From an uncultured Methanobrevibacter sp. (GTDB taxonomy: Archaea > Methanobacteriota > Methanobacteria > Methanobacteriales > Methanobacteriaceae): 57,509 nucleotides of DNA. A program made the translations under genes and the position numbers. The notes beneath the pieces are model-generated. The model did no database searches and was not told the origin of the DNA. It worked only from the letters and a program-made list of their open reading frames with translations. Shown one piece after another: positions 37,561 through 47,374 of the stretch; the stretch's first letter is position 1; each line of letters opens with the position of its first letter. The DNA lies in assembly GCF_902771435.1 (NCBI RefSeq), contig NZ_CACXXB010000011.1, positions 1 to 57,509 on the forward strand. Direction: 5' to 3'.

Positions 37561-40500
37561 CTAGGAGATATCATCCAAATTTTCCTTATCCATCATTTGG
37601 GTTAAAATTTGAGCATACAATCTGACAAAATTGACAGCAGTATCGCTTGAAAACATATCTGCATGAATTATATGAATCACATACCCATCATCCAAATCAT
37701 TGATTACACAGAAGAATTCGGAGAACGAATCTTTAAAGGTATCCTTTATGATTATATCGCTTCCAACATCAGATACATCATTTAAATCATAATTATACTC
37801 AAATAATACTGTATTATTCAAATTAAATTCCTTTTCAAGCAATCTGAATGGATAGACATTGCTAAACATTGAATTCAAGACCAAATCGGAAAAGTAATCC
37901 AGGTATGTTTTAATTGCATTGTTTTTGCAGTCCACTAGAATTGGGGTTGTGCGGGCAAACATTCCCAGAGAATTCTGAATATAATTTTCATGACGGCCAT
38001 GCTCCACAAAGTTATAGTGGACCTTAGAGCTTCCTATAAAACTGGAGTAAGTATATGCAAATACTGCATTCAGGAAAGTACCAATGGTAATGTTATTGTT
38101 TTGAGTGAACTCTTCAACATCACTTCGAATTCCACGAATTGGAAGAGAAACTATTCCTCGAGAGCCGTTTAAATCCTTTTGCATTGAATTAACTTCGCCA
38201 ATGCCTGCCAGTTGTTTGGCATAAAAGTCATGTGAAGATTCATAAGACTCGTTGAATTTGGATTCGAAAGAATCACGGCTGGCATAAAGGAAGCCCAAAT
38301 CAACATCCCTGTCCAATTCGCCCTCAAAAGCATCAATGAAATCATTGCCAATAATAATGCATCCTATAGCATCATTAATTACGTGGTGAATATCATAAAC
38401 AATTCGCTTTGATTTCCCATTGTCGATAATGAAGAAACGGGCCAAATGCCTTTCCAAATCAAAAGGTTTTATAAGGCTGGTGAAATCAGCGGTATTGCAG
38501 ACCTCAACTAAAGGATAGCCATCACAGATTAAAAGGGGCATGTCCAGGTCATCCAAAATACGTCCTTTTAATATAGGATGCTTTTCAACCAAGGAATGAA
38601 TTGTATCCTTAATCTCATCAATGGATTTGTCTAAAGGACATTCGATAATCTCCCAAGTAGAATAAGCGTTGCCCATATCGTAGTCTTTTTCATTGAAATA
38701 GACTTCAAGCTGGGATTCCGACAGTGCACAGACAACCTCATTATCATTAAATGTGAAATTTCCAAGGAATTCCAATTCGTATCGGATGTTCTCAATGAAT
38801 TCCGCAAGATTATCGGCTATATATGTGTCTTTCGGATAATCTCCACTAATGGAATAGAAATCATCCATGCGATTGATATTGAAATCAATCCCATATGTGT
38901 CCATATCCTGCTGATTATCTTGGTCAAACTCATGATTGACAGTTTTGAATACCTCATCTTCAAAAGCGAATTCCGTACTTAAGAAATTGAATGTAACAGG
39001 GCAGTGCCTATACTCCAATTCGTTGGTGATGTAGATTAATGAGCCATAATTCAAACCCAAATTTTTTACATTGCCAAATGCAGTTTTAATTTTATAAACG
39101 TCCTTTACAATTGAAACATCATCATAATCATTGCCTATATCGACAGGTACTGGATACTGGCTGGTAAACCATCCTACGGTTCTGAAAAGATTTGCAAGAC
39201 TATCGTCACGCCCATATGATTCTCGGTTAAATATTATGTCTTTTCCATAAGTCTTTTTATATGCACGTGCAATAGATAATGCCCAATATTCCTCCTCTGA
39301 AAGCATCAATAGATTATTAGCATTATATTTCACATCAACATTGAAATTGAATCCCATGGCATTTCCCCTTATCTGCGAATCGTCCAATAATCCATTGACT
39401 TCAATCCAATGCAATTTTTCTTCTTCAGAAATACTATCAACTAATCCTTTTACATCTTCAACCCATTTCTTATAGGAATATGGTCTGGTGAGGTCAATAC
39501 GCTTATCGTTTGAGTCAAAATAATTTTCTTTTAGTGATAATGCATTGCTTTCAGCAATCTCTGAGGAAATTTCAGGAATATTTTTAATATTCTTAACAAT
39601 CCTATAAGGTGTCCTATAATTCAATATGTCTCTTGCGGAACATGTTATGCTGTTTTTGTTGAGCAATGAGGTTACTCGAATCGCTTTGATGGAATCTCCA
39701 CCTAAATCAATGAAGTCGTCGTTTATTCCAATAGTTTCCTGATTAAACACAGTTTTGAATGCATCCACAACTATCCTTTCCACTGCATTTGTTGGAGCTA
39801 CATAATCAACAAAACCGTCACCTTGGTATTCCTTGCAATAATCATCCAGAGAATTCTCACTTTGACTTCGGGTAGAGAATATTTTCAAATCTTCACCGCT
39901 GCAATAGTCAATATCAGATAGCATCTCCTTATCTAACATTTGTGTTAAAATTTCGGCATATGCTTTAGCAAAACTGATCATAGTTTTCCTAGAAAACTTA
40001 TCGGAATGTTGTATCCATACCGCATAGCCATCATTCAAATCCTTAACGACACATAACAAATCAGAAATTGAATCCGTGATGGTTTTGCTTGTAATAATTC
40101 CTTCATCTAAACTGGAAACATCATTGAAATCCAAATTATACTCAAACATCACATCATTACTCAAATTGAATTCAGAAGCAAGCGCTCTGAATGGATAAAC
40201 GTCATTCAATATGGAAGATAAGGCCAAATCTGAAAAATATCTCAAGTATTCATTGATGAAATCATTTTTACAATCCACCAAAATAGGAACCGTTCGAGTG
40301 AACATTCCTACTGCATTTAGAGAATAATCTTCATGTCGCCCATGCTCGGTGAAATTATAGTAAACTTTGTCACTGCCTAAAAAACGTGAATAAGTATATG
40401 CAAAAGCAGCATTTAAGAAAATTCCTGTAGTTATCCCATTAACACTGGCGAACTTTTCAATACTACTTTTAATGCCTAGAATAGGGAGGGAAACAATGCC

Positions 40501-43500
40501 TTCACAACCTTCTGGATCATTCGGCAATTGTTTTACTTCATCGATATCAGTCAAGTGTGCTGCATAGAATTCATGTGCTTGCTCATAGCTGGATTCAAAT
40601 TTGGATTTGAAGGAATCATAACTGGCATGAACAAAACCCAAATCAACACCATCATAAAGATTATCTTCTAAAGCATTAATCAGATCACTTTCAACAATTT
40701 TGCATCCTATAGCGTCATTGATGATATGATGTGCCTCAAAGAACACCTTTTTTTCTTCATTTTTATCAATAATATTAAAACGTGAAAGGGTTTTTTCCAA
40801 ATCAAATTTGTTTACAAGATTCGAAATGTCGTCATCAGAATTTATATTAATATCAGGATTACTGTCGCAAATTAAAAGAGGTGTAATGTCATTATCTAAA
40901 ATTCTTGCCTTTAAAATAGGGTGCTTATCAATTACTGATAAGATTGCTCTTTCAATTTCTTCTATCGAACTATCAGAACCGCAATCAATAATGGTATATG
41001 TGGAATAGGCAGTATTCTTATTGTTGACTTTTTCATCCAGATAAATTCCCAATTGGACTTCAGATAACGGGCAGACTATTGTGGAATCATCAAATGAATC
41101 ATTTTCATCATTGAACATATTTTTTGCCGAATTTCTAACATCTTCAAGCCATGATTCATATGAATTTGGCTTGTCAAGTTTCATTTTTTCATCAGAAGCC
41201 AAATGAGTGTAGATATGTGTTAAATCATCCAATAAGATGCTCCAGCTTACTCCATCCACAATCAGATGATGAATGACAAAAACAAGATAACATTTATCAT
41301 CATAATAGGCCAAACTAACATCCATCAGATTATTGAAAACATCAAGGGAATCTTTAGCTTTCAGGATGATTTCTGTAATGCCCTCATCAAAATTGCCATT
41401 TATCTCATATTCATTGATTTCGCAAATCCGAGTATTCAACGGCAATATTTCCTGAACATGCCCATCATCCTTAACTTTGAATCTTGCCCTCAGCATGTCA
41501 TGCAGATTCGTTAATTCATCCAAAGCAGTCTGCAGGATAGCGATATCCAAATCAACTGCAGATTCCAAAACAAATTCCTGCGTGTAGTCATTCCTGTTTA
41601 TTTGATCAAAGAAATAATCTTGAATCGGAAGCAAATCAAAAATTCCTTCAACATGTTCATAAGACTCTTCAAATTTATCTTCTGCATTCTGAGCAATGAG
41701 ATATGGAGTCTTATAATTTAAAATATCACTTGGATTACAATTGATTCCTTCATTTTGAAGCATGGAAACTATGCGGATGGCCTTAATTGAATCTCCGCCC
41801 AAATGATAAAAGTTATCATTGATTCCTACCTGTTTTACATCCAGAACATTCTCCCATACTTTTACAATTGCCCTTTCAACTGCACTGGTCGGTGCAACAT
41901 ATTTGTATTTGGCTACTTTAGGTTGGGGCAATTTTTTAACATCGATTTTTCCGTTGCTGTTTAGAGGAATAGAATCAATCCGCATTATTGATGATGGAAC
42001 CATAAACGGAAGGAGCATATCTCTTAAATCATCCAATAGTTTGTCGGTGTCAATGACATCATCACTAATGATATAAGAATGCAATTGTGTATTTTCGGAA
42101 TTCGAAACTGTAACCGCATGGATTATATCATCATTCATTTCAATTTGTCTGTTGATTTCATCCACTTCAATCCTTTGGCCATTGATTTTAATTTGCGTAT
42201 CCATTCTTTCGATGAAATTTATCTCGCCATCACTATCAAGATAGGCCAAATCTCCAGTGCAGTACAATGTACCGTCATCAAATGGATTTTTGATGAAACG
42301 CCTGTTTGTTTCATCGTCATTGTTTAAATAACCATCAGCTACCTGTTTTCCACCAATGCACAATTCTCCAGGAATGCCTATTGGACACAACTGTCTTCTA
42401 TCATTTAAAATATAAATTTCAGTATTTATATTGGCTTTTCCAATGGTGATTTTATCATATGGGACTCTTTTAATGCTTGCGAATATTGTTGCTTCGCAAG
42501 GCCCATATGCATTGTAAATAATTGGATTGTATTTTTTTCGAATTTCGGCTACCAGACTTTCAGTTAGGACTTCCCCTGCAAATATTAGCTGCCCCACATT
42601 TTCCATAATCATTTCAAAATTTGGAAGCATTAAAAACATTTTCATTTTGGCCGGAACAGTATTGATAATTGACTTTTGATTCAATATGTCTTCAGGAATT
42701 CCTGAAAAATTATAATTCTCATCGATTACATGTAGCTGTATGCCATTCAACATTGAAAAGATAATTTCAAAAAGCGATGTGTCAAATCCGATATTTGTTG
42801 TATGGTAAATAATCTTGCTGTCTTTATCATAAAATTGCTTTTTGGCACTGATCAGGAAGTTTTCAACATTTTCATGAGTGATTTGCACACCTTTTGGGAC
42901 TCCTGTAGTTCCTGAAGTATGGAGTATGCACAGCTTGCCTTGAGAGGACGATTCAAATTCGCTATAATCATAATCATATAATGACATTTGCCTCAAATCA
43001 ACGATGTTGGCATCATCCATGTCCAAATCCAGATTTGTCAATATGACTTTGGCGTCAACCTCTTCAATGATGTGTCTTATCCTCCCCTTCGGTGCCGATG
43101 GGTGGATTGGAACATAAACGGCATTCAGTTTCAAAATGCTGTAGAAGCTCAAAACAGATTCTATGCTACGGTTAGCTATCAATACGATATTGTCTTGTTT
43201 TTCAACGGCAAAATTGTCCTTAAGATAATTTGCCAAGCTGTTGGTTTTCAAATCAAAATCATTATAGCTTAAACAAGATTCACAATCAGACAAAATAGGC
43301 ATTGTAGGGTTTTTAGCAATTTGCTCTTTTAATGCAGTCAGGATTGAATCATAGTTTATATCCTCCTTAACGCCAGCCATTTCTATTATCCTTTTCTTCT
43401 CACTTGGGGAAAGGATATCAATATCATCTATTTTCTTACCCATATTTTCATCGATGTTGTCAATCAAGTAAACATAATGGCTCAATAATCCGTTGACCTT

Positions 43501-46500
43501 TTCAAATGAATACAAATCCATATTATAATCGAATTCGACAGTCAAATTGGTTGGACTATTCTTTATTGTGCATGTCAAGTCAAATTTGGATTCATTCCAC
43601 TCCAAATCATTGTTAAATTCATCGTCAGTGTTCTGTATAAACGCTATGCTGAACAGCGGATTGAATGAATTGTTTGTTGGCATATTATGGTCTTCAATTA
43701 TCTGCTCGATTGAATAGTTCTGATTGGCAAATAAGTTGGCCAATTCCTTTTCGGTTTTTATTAAAGTCTCTTTTAAGGTATCTCTGCCACACATGGTCTG
43801 TGCAAATGGCAGCGTATTGACAAACATTCCCAAAGTCTTTTTCAGAACCGGGTGTGTTCTTCCGCTTGTTACGGTCCCGATTTGAATGTTCGATTCATCT
43901 GTGTATTTGTGAAGCAAAACACTGAATTGCAGAAGCAATAATTTGTAAACTGTGGTGTTGTTATCTCTTGCCTGCTTTTCTATAATTTCTTTATCCAGAT
44001 TGTATTCAATCTTGTTTCCGTTGAAAGTCATGTTCTGTGGCCTTTCAAAATCTGTCATCAGTACGGTTCCATATTCTGAAAGTTCCTTGTTTTTCCAGTA
44101 ATTCCTTTCCTTAGCCTGCTGATTCTTAACCCAGAATGCATAATCTTTATACTGAATTTCGTTTGTCGTGAATGGCTCATTATTGTAAGCCTTTTTAATT
44201 TTATCGTATAGTAGGTCGTTGCTTATCTGATCGCCTATCACATGATGCATGTCCCTGAAGATATAGGTTTTGCCATTGAATTCAAAGACCTTTATCCTAA
44301 GTAGGGAATCCGTTTCCAGTTTGAACGGTTGAATGTTTTGCAATATGACTTCATAAATGTCTTCATTCTCTTCAAGCTTGACTGAATCCACCTTGATTGG
44401 CCTCTCATTATGAATTTTTTGTATGTATTTGCCATTTTCAACATGAAGTGAAGTTCTAAGTATCTCTTCGGCTTCAATTACCCTATTGATTGCATCTTCC
44501 AGCCGGTTAATGTCAATTGATTTCTTAAGCTGGATTACATTTGGCAAATTGTAATTGGTTAAATCAGGATTTTTACGATAAATAACATACAGTCTCTTCT
44601 GTTGGGAGGACATCGGATATTTTCCGGTAACTGATGGTGCTACCTTTTCTATTTTATCGGTTGAGTGATTATTGCCTATTAGTTTTGACAGTTTTCTGAC
44701 TGTAGGAGTGTTCATTAGGTCATTGTGTTTCAGGTTTATGTCGAACTCATGGTATATGTCCGAATTCAGCTTCATCAATGTTAGGGAAGTGAAACCAAGC
44801 TTGAACAGATTGTCGGTGACTCCGAAACTGTCATGGTTTAGGATATCCCTGCAGAAATCGTAGAGGGTCTTCTCCAAATCATTATCCGGTTTTATGTTTT
44901 CCGTGTTCACAGTCGGTTTTGGCAGCATCTTTCTGTCTATCTTTCCGCTAGGGGTTTCAGGAAACTTGTCCAGCTGGATGATGAATGTCGGAACCATATA
45001 TTCAGACAGGAATCTTTCAAGATATTTCCTTAAATCATCAATGTCAACCTGGTTTTCGCAAGTAAAATAGGCGCATAGATGATTTTCATTATTTATTTCA
45101 TGAATTATGGCAACGGCATTATTGATTTTATCATATCTGACAATCACTTGTTCGATTTCTTCAGGGTCAACCCTTTGGCCCCTCAGTTTGATTTGATTGT
45201 CGACCCTTCCCTTGATGATCATCTCGCCTGAGGGAAGTTCAACCGCATAATCGCCGGACTTGTAATAAGGAAGCCCATTTAAGGAAATGAACACCTCTTT
45301 AGTTTTTTCCTCCATATTATAATAGCCCTTGCTTACACCGATTCCGCCGATATACAGCTGCCCGATTACTCCATAAGGCAGAAGCTTGTCATCGATGTCC
45401 CTTACATCAGTGACATAATTGAAAAGTGGCTTTCCGTTGGTGATGAAATCGGGATTTAGAATCTTTTTGCTGTTCGAGGTCAGGCTGGTTTCCAGAGGAC
45501 CGTAACCGTTATAAATATCAATGTCTGCGCATTCCTTAATTGAATCGTAGACGTTTCTTGTAAACGGCTCTCCGCCACAGCCAATTCCCTTAAAGTGTCT
45601 TATTGCAGATTTGAACTCTGGAACCTGCAGATATGAAAGAATCCTTGAAGGGGTAAGGTTTACAAATTCCGGCTTTGTCTCTTCAAGCAGATTAGCCAAC
45701 AGAACAACATCCTTGATTTCATCATCGTTTGCAAAGACCAGCTCCATGTCATTTGTCAGGGAAAGCAGAATGTCTTCTTCGGAAATGTCGAATGATATCG
45801 AAGCGATAGACAGCAATCTCTTGTAGTTGTTCTTGATATGGGTGGCAGTCAGATTTGATATTCCGCAATGGGTTGAAATGACTCCCTTAGGATTTCCTGT
45901 CGAACCAGAGGTATAAAGAAGAAAAATGGGGTCATCCGCCTTTAAGTCAACATTGGGAAAACCTGTATCTCCCTCATCAATCAGATCCTGAGGGTCAATT
46001 GCACCATCAATGGATTCTTTTGTAATGATATATTCTGAATCGCTGTTGTTTCGAATATAGCTTATCCTTTTTGGAGGAAAATTCATATCCAATGGAATGG
46101 CTACGCACCCTGCTTTGATAATTCCCAGAAATGTTGTGATGAGGGTCTTGTCTCTGGCAAGCATGAATGAGATTGTGCTGCCTTTTTTTATTCCCCTTTT
46201 TATCAATGCATTGGCAATTCTATTTGCCTCATCATTGACCTGCTTAAATGTATATCTTTTACCGCAAGTCATCAGGGCAGTTTTTTCTGGCGTTTTGTTT
46301 GCTTGATTTTCCAATAATTCATTAACCAGAGGGCTTCTTTTAAGTTCATATTTTATGGGTGGCTTTTCATCCCGGAGTGCGATATCTTCAACCTTAAGAT
46401 TCTCGATTCCAGAAGTGTAAAATTGATTTAAAACCTTTTTGACGCTCCTTAAAAATGAGCCTGCATATGAGATAGTGTATTTGTTGGCATCGAACTTTAG

Positions 46501-46944
46501 TTTCAAGTGATATTCCTGGGATGATTTGTTGATAATCAGTGAAGTGTTAGAATCATTGTCTTCCAAATCATTATAAATATAATTGAAATGGGATTGATTT
46601 GCCAATTCCTTTAACAATTCATTATTATCCTGCGGATTGGAAAAATAACTCCTGAGGTTGGAAATATAATCAATAACATTCCTTTTTCTGTTTTCATCAT
46701 TGAATTTCAAAGGAATTTCAACGGATTTTTCATTGATTTTGGACTTTGTTTTGATGAAAATTTGGGTGCCGTTGGCATATTTTGTCAATGTAATGCATGT
46801 GGCAGCCAAAAACAACAAATTTTGGTCCAAATTATGTTTTGAAGTCAAATCATCAATTTTTGATTTCACTATAGAAATGCAAACATATTCCATTTTGGTG
46901 ATGTCATCATCATTTTTATTAAACATAAGAACTGAAGGCTGCAT
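37561..46944 (-). CDS. Giant non-ribosomal peptide synthetase with unusual domain order
   Basis: 3127 residues. Order by motif (approximate residues): C-lobe-only remnant 1-190; A1 195-690 (YTSGSTG 344, YGPLE 480, SGKID); T1 695-760 (GFTSL); C 775-1190 (HHVIGDQ 899); A2 1200-1670 (HTSGTTG 1342, YGPCE 1479, NGKID); T2 1680-1745 (LGGDS); E-domain N-lobe 1765-1935 (HHLIVDGVSW 1891); C 1955-2330 (HHIINDA 2071); T3 2380-2445 (LGGDS); E-domain C-lobe 2480-2715 (RTVGWFTSQYP near 2590, NYGSLIYI); C 2737-3127 (HHVINDA 2852). There is no thioesterase or reductase. T3 has no A domain of its own. Both A domains keep the Asp that binds the amino group (FDIS, FDTS). No clear ribosome binding site is seen before the ATG. 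The two transporters converge on it. Confidence 0.92.
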   Translation of the reverse strand: MQPSVLMFNKNDDDITKMEYVCISIVKSKIDDLTSKHNLDQNLLFLAATCITLTKYANGTQIFIKTKSKINEKSVEIPLKFNDENRKRNVIDYISNLRSYFSNPQDNNELLKELANQSHFNYIYNDLEDNDSNTSLIINKSSQEYHLKLKFDANKYTISYAGSFLRSVKKVLNQFYTSGIENLKVEDIALRDEKPPIKYELKRSPLVNELLENQANKTPEKTALMTCGKRYTFKQVNDEANRIANALIKRGIKKGSTISFMLARDKTLITTFLGIIKAGCVAIPLDMNFPPKRISYIRNNSDSEYIITKESIDGAIDPQDLIDEGDTGFPNVDLKADDPIFLLYTSGSTGNPKGVISTHCGISNLTATHIKNNYKRLLSIASISFDISEEDILLSLTNDMELVFANDDEIKDVVLLANLLEETKPEFVNLTPSRILSYLQVPEFKSAIRHFKGIGCGGEPFTRNVYDSIKECADIDIYNGYGPLETSLTSNSKKILNPDFITNGKPLFNYVTDVRDIDDKLLPYGVIGQLYIGGIGVSKGYYNMEEKTKEVFISLNGLPYYKSGDYAVELPSGEMIIKGRVDNQIKLRGQRVDPEEIEQVIVRYDKINNAVAIIHEINNENHLCAYFTCENQVDIDDLRKYLERFLSEYMVPTFIIQLDKFPETPSGKIDRKMLPKPTVNTENIKPDNDLEKTLYDFCRDILNHDSFGVTDNLFKLGFTSLTLMKLNSDIYHEFDINLKHNDLMNTPTVRKLSKLIGNNHSTDKIEKVAPSVTGKYPMSSQQKRLYVIYRKNPDLTNYNLPNVIQLKKSIDINRLEDAINRVIEAEEILRTSLHVENGKYIQKIHNERPIKVDSVKLEENEDIYEVILQNIQPFKLETDSLLRIKVFEFNGKTYIFRDMHHVIGDQISNDLLYDKIKKAYNNEPFTTNEIQYKDYAFWVKNQQAKERNYWKNKELSEYGTVLMTDFERPQNMTFNGNKIEYNLDKEIIEKQARDNNTTVYKLLLLQFSVLLHKYTDESNIQIGTVTSGRTHPVLKKTLGMFVNTLPFAQTMCGRDTLKETLIKTEKELANLFANQNYSIEQIIEDHNMPTNNSFNPLFSIAFIQNTDDEFNNDLEWNESKFDLTCTIKNSPTNLTVEFDYNMDLYSFEKVNGLLSHYVYLIDNIDENMGKKIDDIDILSPSEKKRIIEMAGVKEDINYDSILTALKEQIAKNPTMPILSDCESCLSYNDFDLKTNSLANYLKDNFAVEKQDNIVLIANRSIESVLSFYSILKLNAVYVPIHPSAPKGRIRHIIEEVDAKVILTNLDLDMDDANIVDLRQMSLYDYDYSEFESSSQGKLCILHTSGTTGVPKGVQITHENVENFLISAKKQFYDKDSKIIYHTTNIGFDTSLFEIIFSMLNGIQLHVIDENYNFSGIPEDILNQKSIINTVPAKMKMFLMLPNFEMIMENVGQLIFAGEVLTESLVAEIRKKYNPIIYNAYGPCEATIFASIKRVPYDKITIGKANINTEIYILNDRRQLCPIGIPGELCIGGKQVADGYLNNDDETNRRFIKNPFDDGTLYCTGDLAYLDSDGEINFIERMDTQIKINGQRIEVDEINRQIEMNDDIIHAVTVSNSENTQLHSYIISDDVIDTDKLLDDLRDMLLPFMVPSSIMRIDSIPLNSNGKIDVKKLPQPKVAKYKYVAPTSAVERAIVKVWENVLDVKQVGINDNFYHLGGDSIKAIRIVSMLQNEGINCNPSDILNYKTPYLIAQNAEDKFEESYEHVEGIFDLLPIQDYFFDQINRNDYTQEFVLESAVDLDIAILQTALDELTNLHDMLRARFKVKDDGHVQEILPLNTRICEINEYEINGNFDEGITEIILKAKDSLDVFNNLMDVSLAYYDDKCYLVFVIHHLIVDGVSWSILLDDLTHIYTHLASDEKMKLDKPNSYESWLEDVRNSAKNMFNDENDSFDDSTIVCPLSEVQLGIYLDEKVNNKNTAYSTYTIIDCGSDSSIEEIERAILSVIDKHPILKARILDNDITPLLICDSNPDININSDDDISNLVNKFDLEKTLSRFNIIDKNEEKKVFFEAHHIINDAIGCKIVESDLINALEDNLYDGVDLGFVHASYDSFKSKFESSYEQAHEFYAAHLTDIDEVKQLPNDPEGCEGIVSLPILGIKSSIEKFASVNGITTGIFLNAAFAYTYSRFLGSDKVYYNFTEHGRHEDYSLNAVGMFTRTVPILVDCKNDFINEYLRYFSDLALSSILNDVYPFRALASEFNLSNDVMFEYNLDFNDVSSLDEGIITSKTITDSISDLLCVVKDLNDGYAVWIQHSDKFSRKTMISFAKAYAEILTQMLDKEMLSDIDYCSGEDLKIFSTRSQSENSLDDYCKEYQGDGFVDYVAPTNAVERIVVDAFKTVFNQETIGINDDFIDLGGDSIKAIRVTSLLNKNSITCSARDILNYRTPYRIVKNIKNIPEISSEIAESNALSLKENYFDSNDKRIDLTRPYSYKKWVEDVKGLVDSISEEEKLHWIEVNGLLDDSQIRGNAMGFNFNVDVKYNANNLLMLSEEEYWALSIARAYKKTYGKDIIFNRESYGRDDSLANLFRTVGWFTSQYPVPVDIGNDYDDVSIVKDVYKIKTAFGNVKNLGLNYGSLIYITNELEYRHCPVTFNFLSTEFAFEDEVFKTVNHEFDQDNQQDMDTYGIDFNINRMDDFYSISGDYPKDTYIADNLAEFIENIRYELEFLGNFTFNDNEVVCALSESQLEVYFNEKDYDMGNAYSTWEIIECPLDKSIDEIKDTIHSLVEKHPILKGRILDDLDMPLLICDGYPLVEVCNTADFTSLIKPFDLERHLARFFIIDNGKSKRIVYDIHHVINDAIGCIIIGNDFIDAFEGELDRDVDLGFLYASRDSFESKFNESYESSHDFYAKQLAGIGEVNSMQKDLNGSRGIVSLPIRGIRSDVEEFTQNNNITIGTFLNAVFAYTYSSFIGSSKVHYNFVEHGRHENYIQNSLGMFARTTPILVDCKNNAIKTYLDYFSDLVLNSMFSNVYPFRLLEKEFNLNNTVLFEYNYDLNDVSDVGSDIIIKDTFKDSFSEFFCVINDLDDGYVIHIIHADMFSSDTAVNFVRLYAQILTQMMDKENLDDIS

Positions 46945-47374
46945 AAAAACACGTTATAATAATTTTATTTAAAGTTATTAAAAAATTTTTCACATTTACT
47001 CAAACACATAATTTATTTCTATTTTCACTCTAAATTCATTAAATTAATCTAGGGGTAATCATCTTATTTGCACTTGTATTATTCACCTTTTTGACAGTAA
47101 AAATCTACACAAAAAGCACATATGGGAAAATAAATGAGTTATGGGAGTTATATTTTGTCTAATTATTCTTATTTTTTTGCACGGGCCCATGGGATTATCT
47201 TAAAAAATAATATTTATTAGCTCAATATTCATTGTTTTATGCCTTCATATGATAAATTAATATATCATAACACAATATATATCTAAATAGAAAGACCCTT
47301 TGTTGAGTAATAAATTCTTATTACTTGAAATGTGTAGGTGAAATTTTTTATATTTAAATCTAATTGGTGATATT
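46945..47374. other. Divergent promoter region with a possible gene fragment
   Basis: 430 bases between NRPS 2 and the DegT gene. It holds TATA-like sequences for both genes, an inverted repeat TATGATA/TATCATA (47248-47269), and a G+C-richer patch near 47178-47195. A frame at 47043-47162 without a start codon reads like one membrane helix followed by a charged tail (ILFALVLFTFLTVKIY). In another frame a 28-codon ORF (47134-47220) has GGGAAAA before its ATG. Both look like leftovers of a lost gene. Confidence 0.35.

Noticed and set aside
37561..46944. Odd domain order of NRPS 2 as an assembly error
   Set aside because: The frame is open over 9.4 kb and the duplicated parts have clearly diverged, so a simple collapse or chimera is unlikely, though long reads would settle it.
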